Below are positions 1-6,218 of a DNA stretch of 22,170 nt, piece by piece (position 1 is the first letter of the stretch; every line of letters starts with the position of its first letter). The DNA comes from Bacillota bacterium. Its GTDB lineage: Bacteria; Bacillota; Clostridia; Lachnospirales; Lachnospiraceae. The notes beneath the pieces were generated by a model that was given only the letters and a program-made list of their open reading frames with translations, had not been told where the DNA came from and did not search any database. A program made the translations under genes and the position numbers. The stretch is from positions 1 through 22,170 of the forward strand of contig JAEYPA010000023.1 in NCBI GenBank assembly GCA_023411225.1. Reading direction: 5' to 3'.

Positions 1-127
1 TCAATAATCACCCTTTCGTCCTCCTGTCCTAATCTTAAGATTAGTATACAGGGTATTTGTCGAAAGTGGCTCATTTTTTGACTAGCACAAAGTAGTGAAA
101 TGGCTCACTTTTATATTAGCATTCACA
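1..127 (-). mobile_element. Probable IS21-family element end, with the start of its first gene
   Basis: Two copies of TGGCTCA followed by a T-rich run (67-73 and 101-107) resemble the multiple terminal repeats of IS21-type elements. On the minus strand an AGGAGG ribosome site precedes a GTG at 11-9, and only three codons plus two bases are visible before the window edge. This fits the start of an istA-like transposase running leftward. A perfect 16-base palindrome (29-44) sits between a possible -10 (TATACT on the minus strand) and the ribosome site. The outer end is placed near 121-127, where the minus strand reads TGTGAAT, but the exact boundary is a guess. The family assignment is inference from the repeat pattern and gene position. 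Confidence 0.4.
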
Positions 128-359
128 ATATGGTATCATCAGATACTCTGTGTTTCAAGTTATACTCTCCCATTTATATACTGTTATTTTCCATAGTACT
201 TAATCTGAAAATAAAGGTACAATCACAATACTTCGATGTAATTATACCATTCTTTTTATATCTTATAATGTATTTTGTTATTCCAGTAAAATTCTCCGTA
301 TCAGTTTAAAGTAGCGTAAAACAATCAAGTACAATCTCATTCATAACAAAGCAATAATA

Positions 360-388
360 TTGATATGGTCGGTCTGTTAATATATATG
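360..388 (+). promoter_or_regulatory. Candidate promoter of peptide module copy A
   Basis: TTGATA (360-365) and TATATG (383-388) are separated by 17 bases. Copy B has TTCATA and TATATG at the same spacing (5109-5137), so the arrangement is retained although the spacer sequence differs. TATATA at 381-386 is an alternative -10. Transcription from here would give a leader of about 55 bases before the peptide start. Confidence 0.45.
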
Positions 389-411
389 TAGCCAAGAAGC
401 ATTATAATAAT

Positions 412-439
412 TCTACTTTTAGTCTCTTTTGAAAGTAGG
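412..439 (+). promoter_or_regulatory. Hairpin covering the ribosome site of peptide copy A
   Basis: TCTACTTT (412-419) pairs with AAAGTAGG (432-439), and the right arm contains the likely Shine-Dalgarno sequence of the peptide starting at 447. Copy B forms the equivalent stem with 5162-5170 and 5182-5190. At one position copy A has a U-G pair where copy B has C-G, a change that keeps the stem. The structure would limit translation of the peptide, as in many type I toxin mRNAs. That functional reading is inference. Confidence 0.55.
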
Positions 440-446
440 TGATTCT

Positions 447-584
447 ATGTCGAAAATAGAAGTGCTCACATTGCTTTTAGTGCTTTGTAGTTTGTATGAA
501 TTCTATTATATTCTTGGCAGGGCAAGGGAGTTACTGCTCCCTTGCCTTTATTATTACCTTTCATACTATTTTTTAAACTTCTAA
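447..584 (+). CDS. Small hydrophobic peptide, copy A (45 aa), type I toxin-like
   Basis: ATG at 447 follows GTAGGTG by 7 bases. The peptide starts MSKIEVLTLLLVLCSLYEF and is 45 residues long. Residues 5-14 (EVLTLLLVLC) are identical to those of the peptide at 5198-5308, yet 7 of the 30 bases differ and all differences are synonymous, which is good evidence of selection on the protein. A short N-terminal stretch followed by a membrane-like helix resembles holin-like/TxpA-BsrG type I toxins, but I cannot place it in a named family. The frame passes through the hairpin at 521-546, and no stop occurs before it, so a transcript ending there would lack a stop codon. Copy A carries 7 extra codons before the shared LG-x-ARE segment. 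No antitoxin RNA could be identified by eye. Confidence 0.6.
   Translation: MSKIEVLTLLLVLCSLYEFYYILGRARELLLPCLYYYLSYYFLNF
521..556 (+). terminator. Strong hairpin/terminator inside peptide copy A
   Basis: GGCAAGGGAG (521-530) pairs perfectly with CTCCCTTGCC (537-546) around a 6-base loop, and a T-rich tract (TTTATTATT) follows. The stem is identical in copy B, while the loops differ (TTACTG versus CCCAAA). It looks like a Rho-independent terminator, but lies 36 bases before the peptide's stop codon. Confidence 0.75.
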
Positions 585-595
585 AGATACGTAAT

Positions 596-1204
596 CTACT
601 CTTTATTTAGTGCAATTTCCTGATTGTCTCCAAAGTCTAAGATTAGCTGGTCTCCTTTAAACCGAAACATCATCTCCATACTATGGTTTTCTTTATTCAC
701 TCGAATAATATTTCCCCAAAACGACCATTCCACGCTGTAAAATCCATAGCCATTCCATTTAAAATCTACTGTGTTATCTTTTATTTCTTCGTTCACGAAC
801 TCATTAAATTTTTCGTCAAATATCACGCTATTATATTCATCAAAAGAAATCACATCTTCACCATTATATTTCCAACCACTTGTTAACTTATCTAATTGAT
901 ACTTATGTTTTATTTGAATACCACTATACAATGACATTCCTATTAGCACTACAATAAGCAGAATTTTTAAAATTTGTCTATGTTTAAAATACGCAATTCC
1001 CTTCTTATATTGCTTTGCTGTCAATTCTTGCTTCTTTTTCGCTTCTTCCCCCATTGGTTCTTTAAGGCCTTCTATGTGAATCTTACAATCATCACACTCT
1101 CTAAGATGTTCTTCTATGTACTCCTTAGATGGTTCACTTACAACTCCATCTACATATAAAGGCAACAAATCTTGAACAATTGCACATTCCTTTTTATTAC
1201 TCAT
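596..1204 (-). CDS. Zinc-type anti-sigma factor, single membrane span
   Basis: This 202-residue protein begins with a zinc anti-sigma (ZAS-like) domain: C7, then LLPLYVDG, then H33-x3-C37-x2-C40. This is the classic metal-binding arrangement that holds an ECF sigma factor inactive. A hydrophobic segment at about 78-98 would anchor it in the membrane, leaving about 100 residues outside as the likely sensory part, which I do not recognise. It is the second gene of an operon with the sigma factor. Its ATG overlaps the sigma stop by 8 bases (1197-1204), so the two are probably translationally coupled. The role follows from the family and the pairing; the inducing signal cannot be read from the sequence. 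Confidence 0.88.
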   Translation of the reverse strand: MSNKKECAIVQDLLPLYVDGVVSEPSKEYIEEHLRECDDCKIHIEGLKEPMGEEAKKKQELTAKQYKKGIAYFKHRQILKILLIVVLIGMSLYSGIQIKHKYQLDKLTSGWKYNGEDVISFDEYNSVIFDEKFNEFVNEEIKDNTVDFKWNGYGFYSVEWSFWGNIIRVNKENHSMEMMFRFKGDQLILDFGDNQEIALNKE

Positions 1205-1694
1205 TATTCTCCTCCATCCATACTGTTTTAATCTTACTTTTGGCTCGATAGAAAATCACCCTTGCCCAACTTTCGCTTTTGTTATAACGTTTGCTTATTT
1301 CCTTAAAAGACAATTCACCAAACAAATGTAGAATTACTACCTCTTGATAAGGTTCGTCCAAATTTCTAATTACTGTATGAAGAAATCTCATGCTTTCTTT
1401 CTCTATAAAATACTCTTCCGGTGCTTTATCATGATCTATCTCCAAGCGTTTTAAATATTCCTTTTTTACTAACTTCTGATTTTTCCTAATATGAGAAAAA
1501 TAATTATTTTTCGCTATTTGAATTAACCATGTAGTAATCTTACAATCTCCTTTGTATTTTCCAATCCCTTTCATTGCTTTCAGAAAGGTCTCCTGTGTTA
1601 ATTCTTCTGCCGTCTCACGATCTTTTGTAAGCGATAATAGAAAAGCATATACCATGGGGTAACTTTCTCTATAAAGCTCTTCAAACTTCTTCAA
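1197..1694 (-). CDS. ECF RNA polymerase sigma factor (sigma-70 family)
   Basis: A 165-residue protein with the two-domain ECF layout. Region 2 (about 5-70) includes RETAEELTQETFLKA and the ITTWLIQIAKNNYFSHIR segment. Region 4 (about 108-155) contains FKEISKRYNKSESWARVIFYRA, the helix-turn-helix that reads the -35 element. The chosen start is TTG at 1694, preceded by AAAGGTGGTG at a 5-base gap. It directs RNA polymerase to a small regulon when released by the anti-sigma encoded immediately downstream. A plausible ECF-type promoter lies just upstream, suggesting autoregulation. Target genes other than its own operon are unknown. Confidence 0.93.
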   Translation of the reverse strand: MKKFEELYRESYPMVYAFLLSLTKDRETAEELTQETFLKAMKGIGKYKGDCKITTWLIQIAKNNYFSHIRKNQKLVKKEYLKRLEIDHDKAPEEYFIEKESMRFLHTVIRNLDEPYQEVVILHLFGELSFKEISKRYNKSESWARVIFYRAKSKIKTVWMEENNE

Positions 1695-1715
1695 TTTTTC
1701 ACCACCTTTGTATAT

Positions 1716-1744
1716 TAGACCTCTTATACAGGTAAAACGTTACA
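1716..1744 (-). promoter_or_regulatory. Candidate ECF-type autoregulatory promoter
   Basis: On the minus strand, TGTAAC (1744-1739) and GGTCTA (1721-1716) are separated by 17 bases. Bacillus ECF promoters have an AAC-containing -35 and a CGTC-like -10, so this matches at the -35 and in three of four -10 bases. It ends about 20 bases before the sigma start codon and fits autoregulation of the sigma/anti-sigma operon. Confidence 0.5.
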
Positions 1745-1779
1745 AAAAAGAGGTTCTTTTTTGATTTATCCTCTTTTTT
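1744..1779 (-). terminator. Rho-independent terminator, probably bidirectional
   Basis: AAAAAAGAGG (1744-1753) pairs perfectly with CCTCTTTTTT (1770-1779), giving a T tract on either strand. On the minus strand it lies 8 bases after the TGA at 1790-1788, so it probably served the remnant gene that ends there and insulates the sigma promoter. Confidence 0.65.
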
Positions 1780-1787
1780 ATTTTGTT

Positions 1788-1900
1788 CATATATTAACAA
1801 TATGATTGTTGCTTCCATTGACATTATTGTTTCCATTTATACTATTATTTCCAGTAATACTATCTTTTTCAATTGCTGTATTATTTTTATCCTTAGCAAT
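1788..1900 (-). pseudogene. 3' end of a lost gene with Asn/Gly repeats
   Basis: On the minus strand a frame open from about 1900 ends at TGA 1790-1788, directly before a terminator. Its last residues contain the regular pattern GNNSINGNNNVNG, which looks like a small beta-solenoid or spacer tail, followed by SNNHIVNI. Upstream the frame is closed by a stop, and no start or ribosome site is visible. The stop plus terminator suggest the tail of a genuine gene whose 5' part is deleted or frameshifted. The family is unknown. Confidence 0.4.
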
Positions 1901-2059
1901 TCATTCATTGTTTCGAGAAAGAACTGGTAAGAACAACGATTCAAATCATAAGCCCTATTTACGAAACGGTTCACCTTTAATAGTTCAATATCATCTATAA
2001 AACTGCTCTTAATAAGCATTAACATTATTTTCTCCATGTCGTCCCATTCGATAGCTTAT

Positions 2060-2242
2060 AATCTTTAACATCATATTTTGAAAAGTGCCAATGAGGTGCC
2101 CACTTACTCAACAAGTATTTCTCATACTTATCCATACTTCGCATTCCTTACTAATAATTCTCTATTCTTCTTTTCAACCTCCAAAGTCCCCATCTATCAG
2201 CATTTACACCCATTTACTCGATTTTATCCTCACGAAAAAAGG
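2060..2242. repeat. Dispersed repeat R2, copy 1
   Basis: This is homologous to 6219-6399. The longest exact block is 25 bases (2178-2202 and 6336-6360). Weaker similarity continues upstream to about 1994. Neither strand has a convincing gene. Both copies can form a stem between AAGTG and CACTT (about 2081-2105 here). Copy 1 stops just before the IS66 fragment begins, while copy 2 stops at the terminator of tRNA-Gly. Confidence 0.7.
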
Positions 2243-2258
2243 GGATTCTCGTAACCGT

Positions 2259-2938
2259 GGCCTTCAGCAGTATCATCTAGTCGATAAGCTCCTTCCAGAT
2301 GTGATCAATGCGAACTGCTGGGCTCATGCAAGAAGAGATTTTAACGATGCAGTAAAGGCTGCAGATAAAAAAGATCCAGAGGCAGTCAGACAATCGGTCG
2401 CATATCAGGCACTGCAAAAGATTGCTGTGTTTTATAATGCAGACACAGAGCTGAAAAATCTCACACCAACGGAACGACTTCAAAACGGCAGGAATCAATC
2501 AAACCATTGGTTGAGGACTTTTTTGTGTGGGTAAAACAACAGGTTGCAGAGTGTTCCGTTCCACCTAAAAGTAAAACAGCACAGGGATTGAATTATATCA
2601 TTAACCAAGAGCATTATTTAAAAGTATTTCTTACAGATGGCGATATTCCTATCGATAATTCGGCTTCAGAACGTTCCATCCGAACGTTTTGCATTGGTAA
2701 GAAGAATTGGATGTTTCACAACACAGCCAAAGGTGCTAATGCCAGTGCATTAGTATACAGCATCTCTGAGACAGCTAAGCTGAATCATCTTCATCCATAC
2801 AATTACTTCAAATATATACTCACAAAGTTACCAAAACACTGTGGTCAAACAGGAAATATAGAGCCTGCTGAACTGGATTATTTAATGCCTTGGTCAGATC
2901 AGCTTCCAGAGGAATGCAGGAAACCACGCCACTTATAA
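2259..2938 (+). pseudogene. IS66-family transposase (TnpC) fragment, frameshifted
   Basis: Only the C-terminal part of an IS66 transposase remains: about 226 codons of a family usually around 450-550. Recognisable parts are NCWAHARRDF, NSASERSIRTFCIGKKNWMF (containing the catalytic Glu in SER), and a C-terminus ending PEECRKPRHL. Similarity begins at GLQQYH, so the second catalytic Asp (normally TDG just before this) and everything N-terminal are missing. Near 2482-2486 one base has been lost in a CAAAAC run. Restoring it joins ERLQ to RQESIKPLVEDFF in one frame. The accessory genes and recognisable terminal inverted repeats are absent. It is not active. Confidence 0.9.
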
Positions 2939-3094
2939 CTATATAAGGGCGGACAACTTATAAAGCTTACTTATTGATTAAGGATATTAGTGGAATGATT
3001 GGTATTTTATATATACGATAGAGAGCGGAATCTCTTCCAAGGAGTGTTACTAGTTGTATCCTCTTTTGCTGCACTTAATTAATTTTAAATAGAA

Positions 3095-4081
3095 TTAATG
3101 AGTAGCAGGTATCGTTATATCGCCCACCGCTATTTCTTTAATTTGATTTAGAGATATCTTTTTATCAAAGATTGCGTAAATATTATTATTCTCATCCAGA
3201 GTAGAGGATTCATTCGTTATAACAGTTCCATTTTGGTAAGTAATTTTTATAAAGACATTGTAATATTCTCCGGTTAGGATACTATATGGACTATACAATG
3301 CTTGTGATATTGATGTAGCAGGTGGAGTTACGTTTTCTAAAAGATCAGTATCCACTACTACAGACAGATCTGAAACTGAAACGCTAGTAATCTTTAATTT
3401 TTTATTATTTATAGTTACGGTCTTATTAGAGTTATTGATAAAGGTATGAAGTTCTGAGTCTCTGTTTAATTGGAAATCAAGAGTCCATTTACCGCGAATA
3501 TCTTCTGGCGATTGATCTAATTCAAGTGATTCATTACAGGATAGATTTTCTATGGTTAAATTGATGTCTTGTTCTTGTAAATTATCAATATTCCAAGTGC
3601 AACAAGATAGGAGTGCTTTTTTGTTACTAGATAACTCAGAGACAACAGACTTAAAGTGTTCTTTTCGATTAGAATAATTTAAAACGCTGTTACTTATTGT
3701 CATTGAATGAGAAAATGGCTTATTATTCTCTTGAGTAAATGATAATAAAACAGTTGCTGTTTTACCAGTAACTCTTGTTGATAAAACTGTCATTATTATA
3801 CCATTACTCTCGCAAGAAACATTTACTTCATGGGTATCATCTTTTCCTATGCTAAATTTATCGTATAGAAAATAACGAAAATCTGAAGAAATGGCATATG
3901 CAGTGGTTGACGAGAAGAAGAAAAATAATACTATAATACAAGCCAATTTAGCTTTGTAGGAAAAGATATATTTTCTCTTAGATTTAGTTAATGAATTTTG
4001 TGTTATATGATTCATTACTTCGTCACGGCTTTGTAAATTACTTATTGATTGACCTACAAGTTTAAAATTATTCATTTTCAT
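3095..4081 (-). CDS. Membrane-anchored anti-sigma-like protein (DUF4179-like layout)
   Basis: This 328-residue protein has about 43 cytoplasmic residues rich in polar side chains, a single membrane span (about 44-64), and about 260 extracytoplasmic residues predicted as beta-rich, with no zinc motif. The layout and the sigma-like gene directly upstream match the DUF4179 type of anti-sigma/sensor protein of Clostridia. The ATG at 4081 follows AAGGAGGAG by 5 bases and overlaps the restored sigma stop as ATGA. It probably binds the partner sigma through its N-terminus and senses an envelope signal. The family name is by layout only, and no catalytic motif is visible. Confidence 0.65.
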   Translation of the reverse strand: MKMNNFKLVGQSISNLQSRDEVMNHITQNSLTKSKRKYIFSYKAKLACIIVLFFFFSSTTAYAISSDFRYFLYDKFSIGKDDTHEVNVSCESNGIIMTVLSTRVTGKTATVLLSFTQENNKPFSHSMTISNSVLNYSNRKEHFKSVVSELSSNKKALLSCCTWNIDNLQEQDINLTIENLSCNESLELDQSPEDIRGKWTLDFQLNRDSELHTFINNSNKTVTINNKKLKITSVSVSDLSVVVDTDLLENVTPPATSISQALYSPYSILTGEYYNVFIKITYQNGTVITNESSTLDENNNIYAIFDKKISLNQIKEIAVGDITIPATH

Positions 4082-4621
4082 TTAAGCTCCTCCTTAAAAA
4101 CCGATTTCAATTCTTCAATAGTTCGATAGACTCTATGGATCATTGATGAGTATGTACACGGCACATATTTCTCACATTCTTTATATTTTATATCCTACAA
4201 CATAATGCAATAAAAAAATACGATAAGTCAATTCATCTTTTGCCTTAATATATTCCCAGATATCACTGAGTAATTCTTTTGATTTGTCATTAGATATTTC
4301 AGAAATAAACTCATCACTTTGTATTTCTGCTTTTTGTATGGATTGATCTAAATTAGCATCTAAAGAAATACATTTTCTTTTATAATGATAAAAGCCATAG
4401 TATCGGCCAATTTCATGTTTTGCAGATGTATACAATATTTTTAATACATCATTTGATTGTATAATTCCTTTATTACAAATACGAATGTATAAAGAGGTAT
4501 ATATAGTTTGGAGCACATCGTTTGCATCGTGTACATCCTTAATTCTAACAACTACATAACCACAAATTTTAGGATATGTTTCATTGTAGATATTGGAAAA
4601 AAAGCTGTTGATATCATCCAA
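4078..4621 (-). pseudogene. ECF-like sigma factor, frameshifted between regions 2 and 4
   Basis: The frame runs from a TTG at 4621 (GGAG 8 bases upstream; the in-frame TTG at 4639 lies before that site) through a sigma region 2 (FFSNIYNETYPKICGYV, VHDANDVLQTIY). It hits TAA at 4183-4181 straight after VVGYKI. Skipping one base in the TATAAAATATAAA stretch (about 4181-4194) continues as GYKYKEC, then SSMIHRVYRTIEELKSVF, a normal region 4 helix-turn-helix. That frame ends at TGA 4080-4078, overlapping the anti-sigma ATG exactly as expected for a coupled operon. The restored product is 180 residues. The cause could be a real inactivating insertion, a sequencing error, or frameshifting at the A run. 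As given, the product would lack region 4. Confidence 0.8.
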
Positions 4622-4658
4622 TTTATAATCTCCTTTCAATGATTTAGTGTATTTATAT

Positions 4659-4664
4659 ATTATA
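4659..4664 (-). promoter_or_regulatory. Possible -10 element of the second sigma operon
   Basis: TATAAT on the minus strand lies about 38 bases before the TTG start at 4621. No good -35 is seen at the expected distance, so this is a weak call. Confidence 0.3.
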
Positions 4665-5011
4665 AGGCAAAAAGGATTATTATTTTTCCATAATAAATAA
4701 AAAAATAAAAAAAACTTGCAAAATATAAATTATAATGGTATTTCTGGTTTAAGGAGGGGAAAATATAAAATATCATTTATAATTTGATGAAATTCACCTC
4801 CATCAACACCCAATTAACCAAACCACCTTGTTCATATGTCTACAAAAGAAGATTTTCTAATTTTCTAAACAGAACCTCACTTAATCCGATTAATATATTC
4901 TGTTTCTCACAGTTTTAATTGTATACAAAGAACCAATATATCTCACAATTCAAGACATATTGGCATATTTTCGATCATTTTACTTATTTATTTTCCGAAC
5001 ACTTCCTTTAT
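4665..5011. other. AT-rich intergenic stretch without a gene
   Basis: No convincing coding region on either strand. AAGGAGGGG at 4751-4759 looks like a ribosome site, but is followed by a stop and no start codon. A 7-base inverted pair (CCAATAT near 4933, ATATTGG near 4956) could form a weak hairpin. The rightmost part may be an eroded extension of peptide module copy B. Confidence 0.5.
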
Positions 5012-5108
5012 CAGTAAAACTCCCCTTATTTATGATACGGCTCTCCGTATCTATTTAAAATAGAGTAAACTATTCACATACAATCCCATTCATTACAAGG
5101 CAATATTT

Positions 5109-5137
5109 TTCATATCATCCATCTGCTAACATATATG
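5109..5137 (+). promoter_or_regulatory. Candidate promoter of peptide module copy B
   Basis: TTCATA (5109-5114) and TATATG (5132-5137) have a 17-base spacer, aligned with the candidate promoter of copy A. Confidence 0.4.
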
Positions 5138-5161
5138 TAGCCAAGCAGCATTACCTTTACT

Positions 5162-5190
5162 ACCTACATTTAGTTTTCACGAAAGTAGGT
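5162..5190 (+). promoter_or_regulatory. Hairpin covering the ribosome site of peptide copy B
   Basis: ACCTAC (5162-5167) pairs with GTAGGT (5185-5190), and two more A-T pairs lie inside after one mismatch. The right arm is the likely Shine-Dalgarno sequence, 7 bases before the ATG at 5198. It is equivalent to the hairpin at 412-439. Confidence 0.55.
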
Positions 5191-5197
5191 GTTTCCT

Positions 5198-5308
5198 ATG
5201 ACAATTATGGAAGTCTTAACACTTCTGTTAGTGCTATGTAATGCTCTTGGTCAGGCAAGGGAGCCCAAACTCCCTTGCCTTTATTATTGCCTTTTTTCTT
5301 TATTCTAA
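5198..5308 (+). CDS. Small hydrophobic peptide, copy B (36 aa), type I toxin-like
   Basis: The peptide starts MTIMEVLTLLLVLCNALGQ and is 36 residues long. Residues 5-14 are identical to copy A despite 7 synonymous base changes. Start alternatives are ATG 5198 or the in-frame ATG at 5207; the first is better spaced from GTAGGTG. As in copy A, the frame runs through the terminator-like hairpin (5254-5279), and the stop (5306-5308) comes only after its T-rich tract. The hydrophobic first half could insert in the membrane; the second half is dictated by the hairpin sequence. Function unknown. A type I toxin, or a peptide made from a stop-less mRNA, are the two main readings. Confidence 0.6.
   Translation: MTIMEVLTLLLVLCNALGQAREPKLPCLYYCLFSLF
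5254..5297 (+). terminator. Strong hairpin/terminator inside peptide copy B
   Basis: GGCAAGGGAG (5254-5263) pairs with CTCCCTTGCC (5270-5279) around loop CCCAAA, followed by TTTATTATTGCC and a six-T run. The stem is identical to that of copy A. Confidence 0.75.
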
Positions 5309-5346
5309 CCCACTATGTAAAAATAATTGTCCACGAACCGAACCTG

Positions 5347-5985
5347 TTATCTTAATTTCTTTCTCATTATAATAGTCGTTTCTTTAACCATGAAATGTGT
5401 AAAACCAGCTTTTTCATAAATATGAACCGGACCAGTAAAAGCTAAATTATTATGTTGTTCTCGTACTGTAGGATAAGCTTCAATAAATTCATATCCATCA
5501 TTTTTTGCATCCAAACACACCCTGTCCAGTAATTTTGATGCTATCCCCATACCACGATATTCTGGTGCAATCTCAAAACATACAATAGATTTGATTTCTC
5601 CCTTTTTCAGACAATTAATATTATTCTCATTCTCAGGAACATTATCTAAATTAAACTCACCTACACGATAATAGTTGGTTCTATCATTTGCATTACACCA
5701 ACCAATAGCCTCTCCATTAATAAAAGCTAAGTACCCCTTTATCAAACCAGATTTAACCATTCTCACAGCACATTCCCGTAGTGCTTTTTTCCAGTTTTCT
5801 TGTCCGCCTCCATACAATTCTGCTTTCTCAAAAAAATCTATTTTGATCTGTTCTGAACTCATATTGAAAGCAGAACAATAACACGGATAGAATGGTGAAC
5901 CATCAGAGAATGCCCGATTGTCAAAAAAGTCAAAGTAATCTTCTTCTAAATCAGGTGTTAAAGCTTTTATCACAACTTCCATCAT
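5347..5985 (-). CDS. GNAT-family N-acetyltransferase
   Basis: A 212-residue protein with the GNAT acetyl-CoA-binding motif at about 135-160 (FEIAPEYRGMGIASKLL; the R-G-M-G loop at 144-147 binds the pyrophosphate) and a final GPVHIYEKAGF segment (185-195) typical of the fold. The substrate cannot be deduced. An unusual N-terminal cysteine cluster (PCYCSAF, 34-40) recurs in a clostridial GNAT subgroup, as I recall it. The ATG at 5985 follows GGGAGG at a suitable distance; the next codon is also ATG. The gene is monocistronic and converges on peptide module B, its stop lying 38 bases from the peptide's stop. Confidence 0.88.
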   Translation of the reverse strand: MMEVVIKALTPDLEEDYFDFFDNRAFSDGSPFYPCYCSAFNMSSEQIKIDFFEKAELYGGGQENWKKALRECAVRMVKSGLIKGYLAFINGEAIGWCNANDRTNYYRVGEFNLDNVPENENNINCLKKGEIKSIVCFEIAPEYRGMGIASKLLDRVCLDAKNDGYEFIEAYPTVREQHNNLAFTGPVHIYEKAGFTHFMVKETTIIMRKKLR

Positions 5986-6057
5986 ATAATTCCTCCCAAA
6001 TCTAGCAATCCCTTAAATAAATCTAAATTTATATTACTTAAATTTATCTCTAATAAC

Positions 6058-6066
6058 ATTATAACA
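6058..6066 (-). promoter_or_regulatory. Extended -10 promoter element for the acetyltransferase
   Basis: The minus strand reads TGTTATAAT, a perfect extended -10 (TGnTATAAT), about 73 bases before the start codon at 5985. No clear -35 is visible, which extended -10 promoters tolerate. Confidence 0.45.
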
Positions 6067-6106
6067 AATTATGTAAAATAATCATAGCTTATGATACGCT
6101 ATTTTG

Positions 6107-6150
6107 TTTATAAAAACAGCCTTAACCCTCTCGTATAAAGGGTTAAGGCT
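6107..6150 (-). terminator. Perfect 12-base-pair hairpin with T tract, no gene upstream of it
   Basis: AGCCTTAACCCT (6118-6129) pairs perfectly with AGGGTTAAGGCT (6139-6150) around a 9-base loop. On the minus strand it is followed by GTTTTTATAAAC, so it reads as a leftward terminator. The only leftward features before it are repeat R2 copy 2 and tRNA-Gly, which has its own terminator. Confidence 0.6.
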
Positions 6151-6218
6151 AAGAACCCCTTACATATAATACGGCTCTCCGTTCACAATCCAATTTTCTC
6201 TATAAAACTACTCCTAAT

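Larger units (their letters stand above)
284..584 (+). repeat. Small-peptide module, copy A
   Basis: This stretch is homologous to 5012-5308. Conserved parts, in order, are a leader beginning around TCTCCGTATC, a block reading ATATATGTAGCCAAG (about 382-396), a hairpin just before the start codon, a short peptide gene, and a GC-rich hairpin. Copy A lacks about 21 bases that copy B has at 5024-5044. Similarity fades upstream of 284. The copies have diverged by point changes, so this is an old duplication or independent acquisition, not a recent one. Confidence 0.8.
5012..5308 (+). repeat. Small-peptide module, copy B
   Basis: Second copy of the module at 284-584, with the same order of leader, ATATATGTAGCCAAG block (5131-5145), hairpin over the ribosome site, peptide and GC-rich hairpin. 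At 5034-5051 it has a perfect 7-base hairpin (GATACGG, CTCT loop, CCGTATC) that copy A lacks. A 27-base block including most of this hairpin (5022-5048) recurs with 3 mismatches at 6156-6182, upstream of repeat R2 copy 2. Confidence 0.8.

Noticed and set aside
100..309. A rightward 69-codon hydrophobic frame
   Set aside because: It starts inside the presumed insertion-sequence end, overlaps the peptide module leader, and has no ribosome site.
1806..2000. A rightward hydrophobic frame
   Set aside because: It is the antisense of the Asn/Gly-repeat tail and repeat DNA and has no ribosome site; the hydrophobicity follows from the complement of Asn-rich codons.
4181..4194. prfB-like programmed +1 frameshift as the main explanation for the sigma gene
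   Set aside because: There is no Shine-Dalgarno-like stimulator at the proper distance and only a four-A run; a simple one-base insertion or an error is more likely, so it is kept only as an alternative.
5034..5051. Group II intron domain V remnant, suggested by the ACGG-x4-CCGT sequence
   Set aside because: Only a short 7-pair hairpin is present; the bulge, the second half-stem and the intron-encoded protein are missing.
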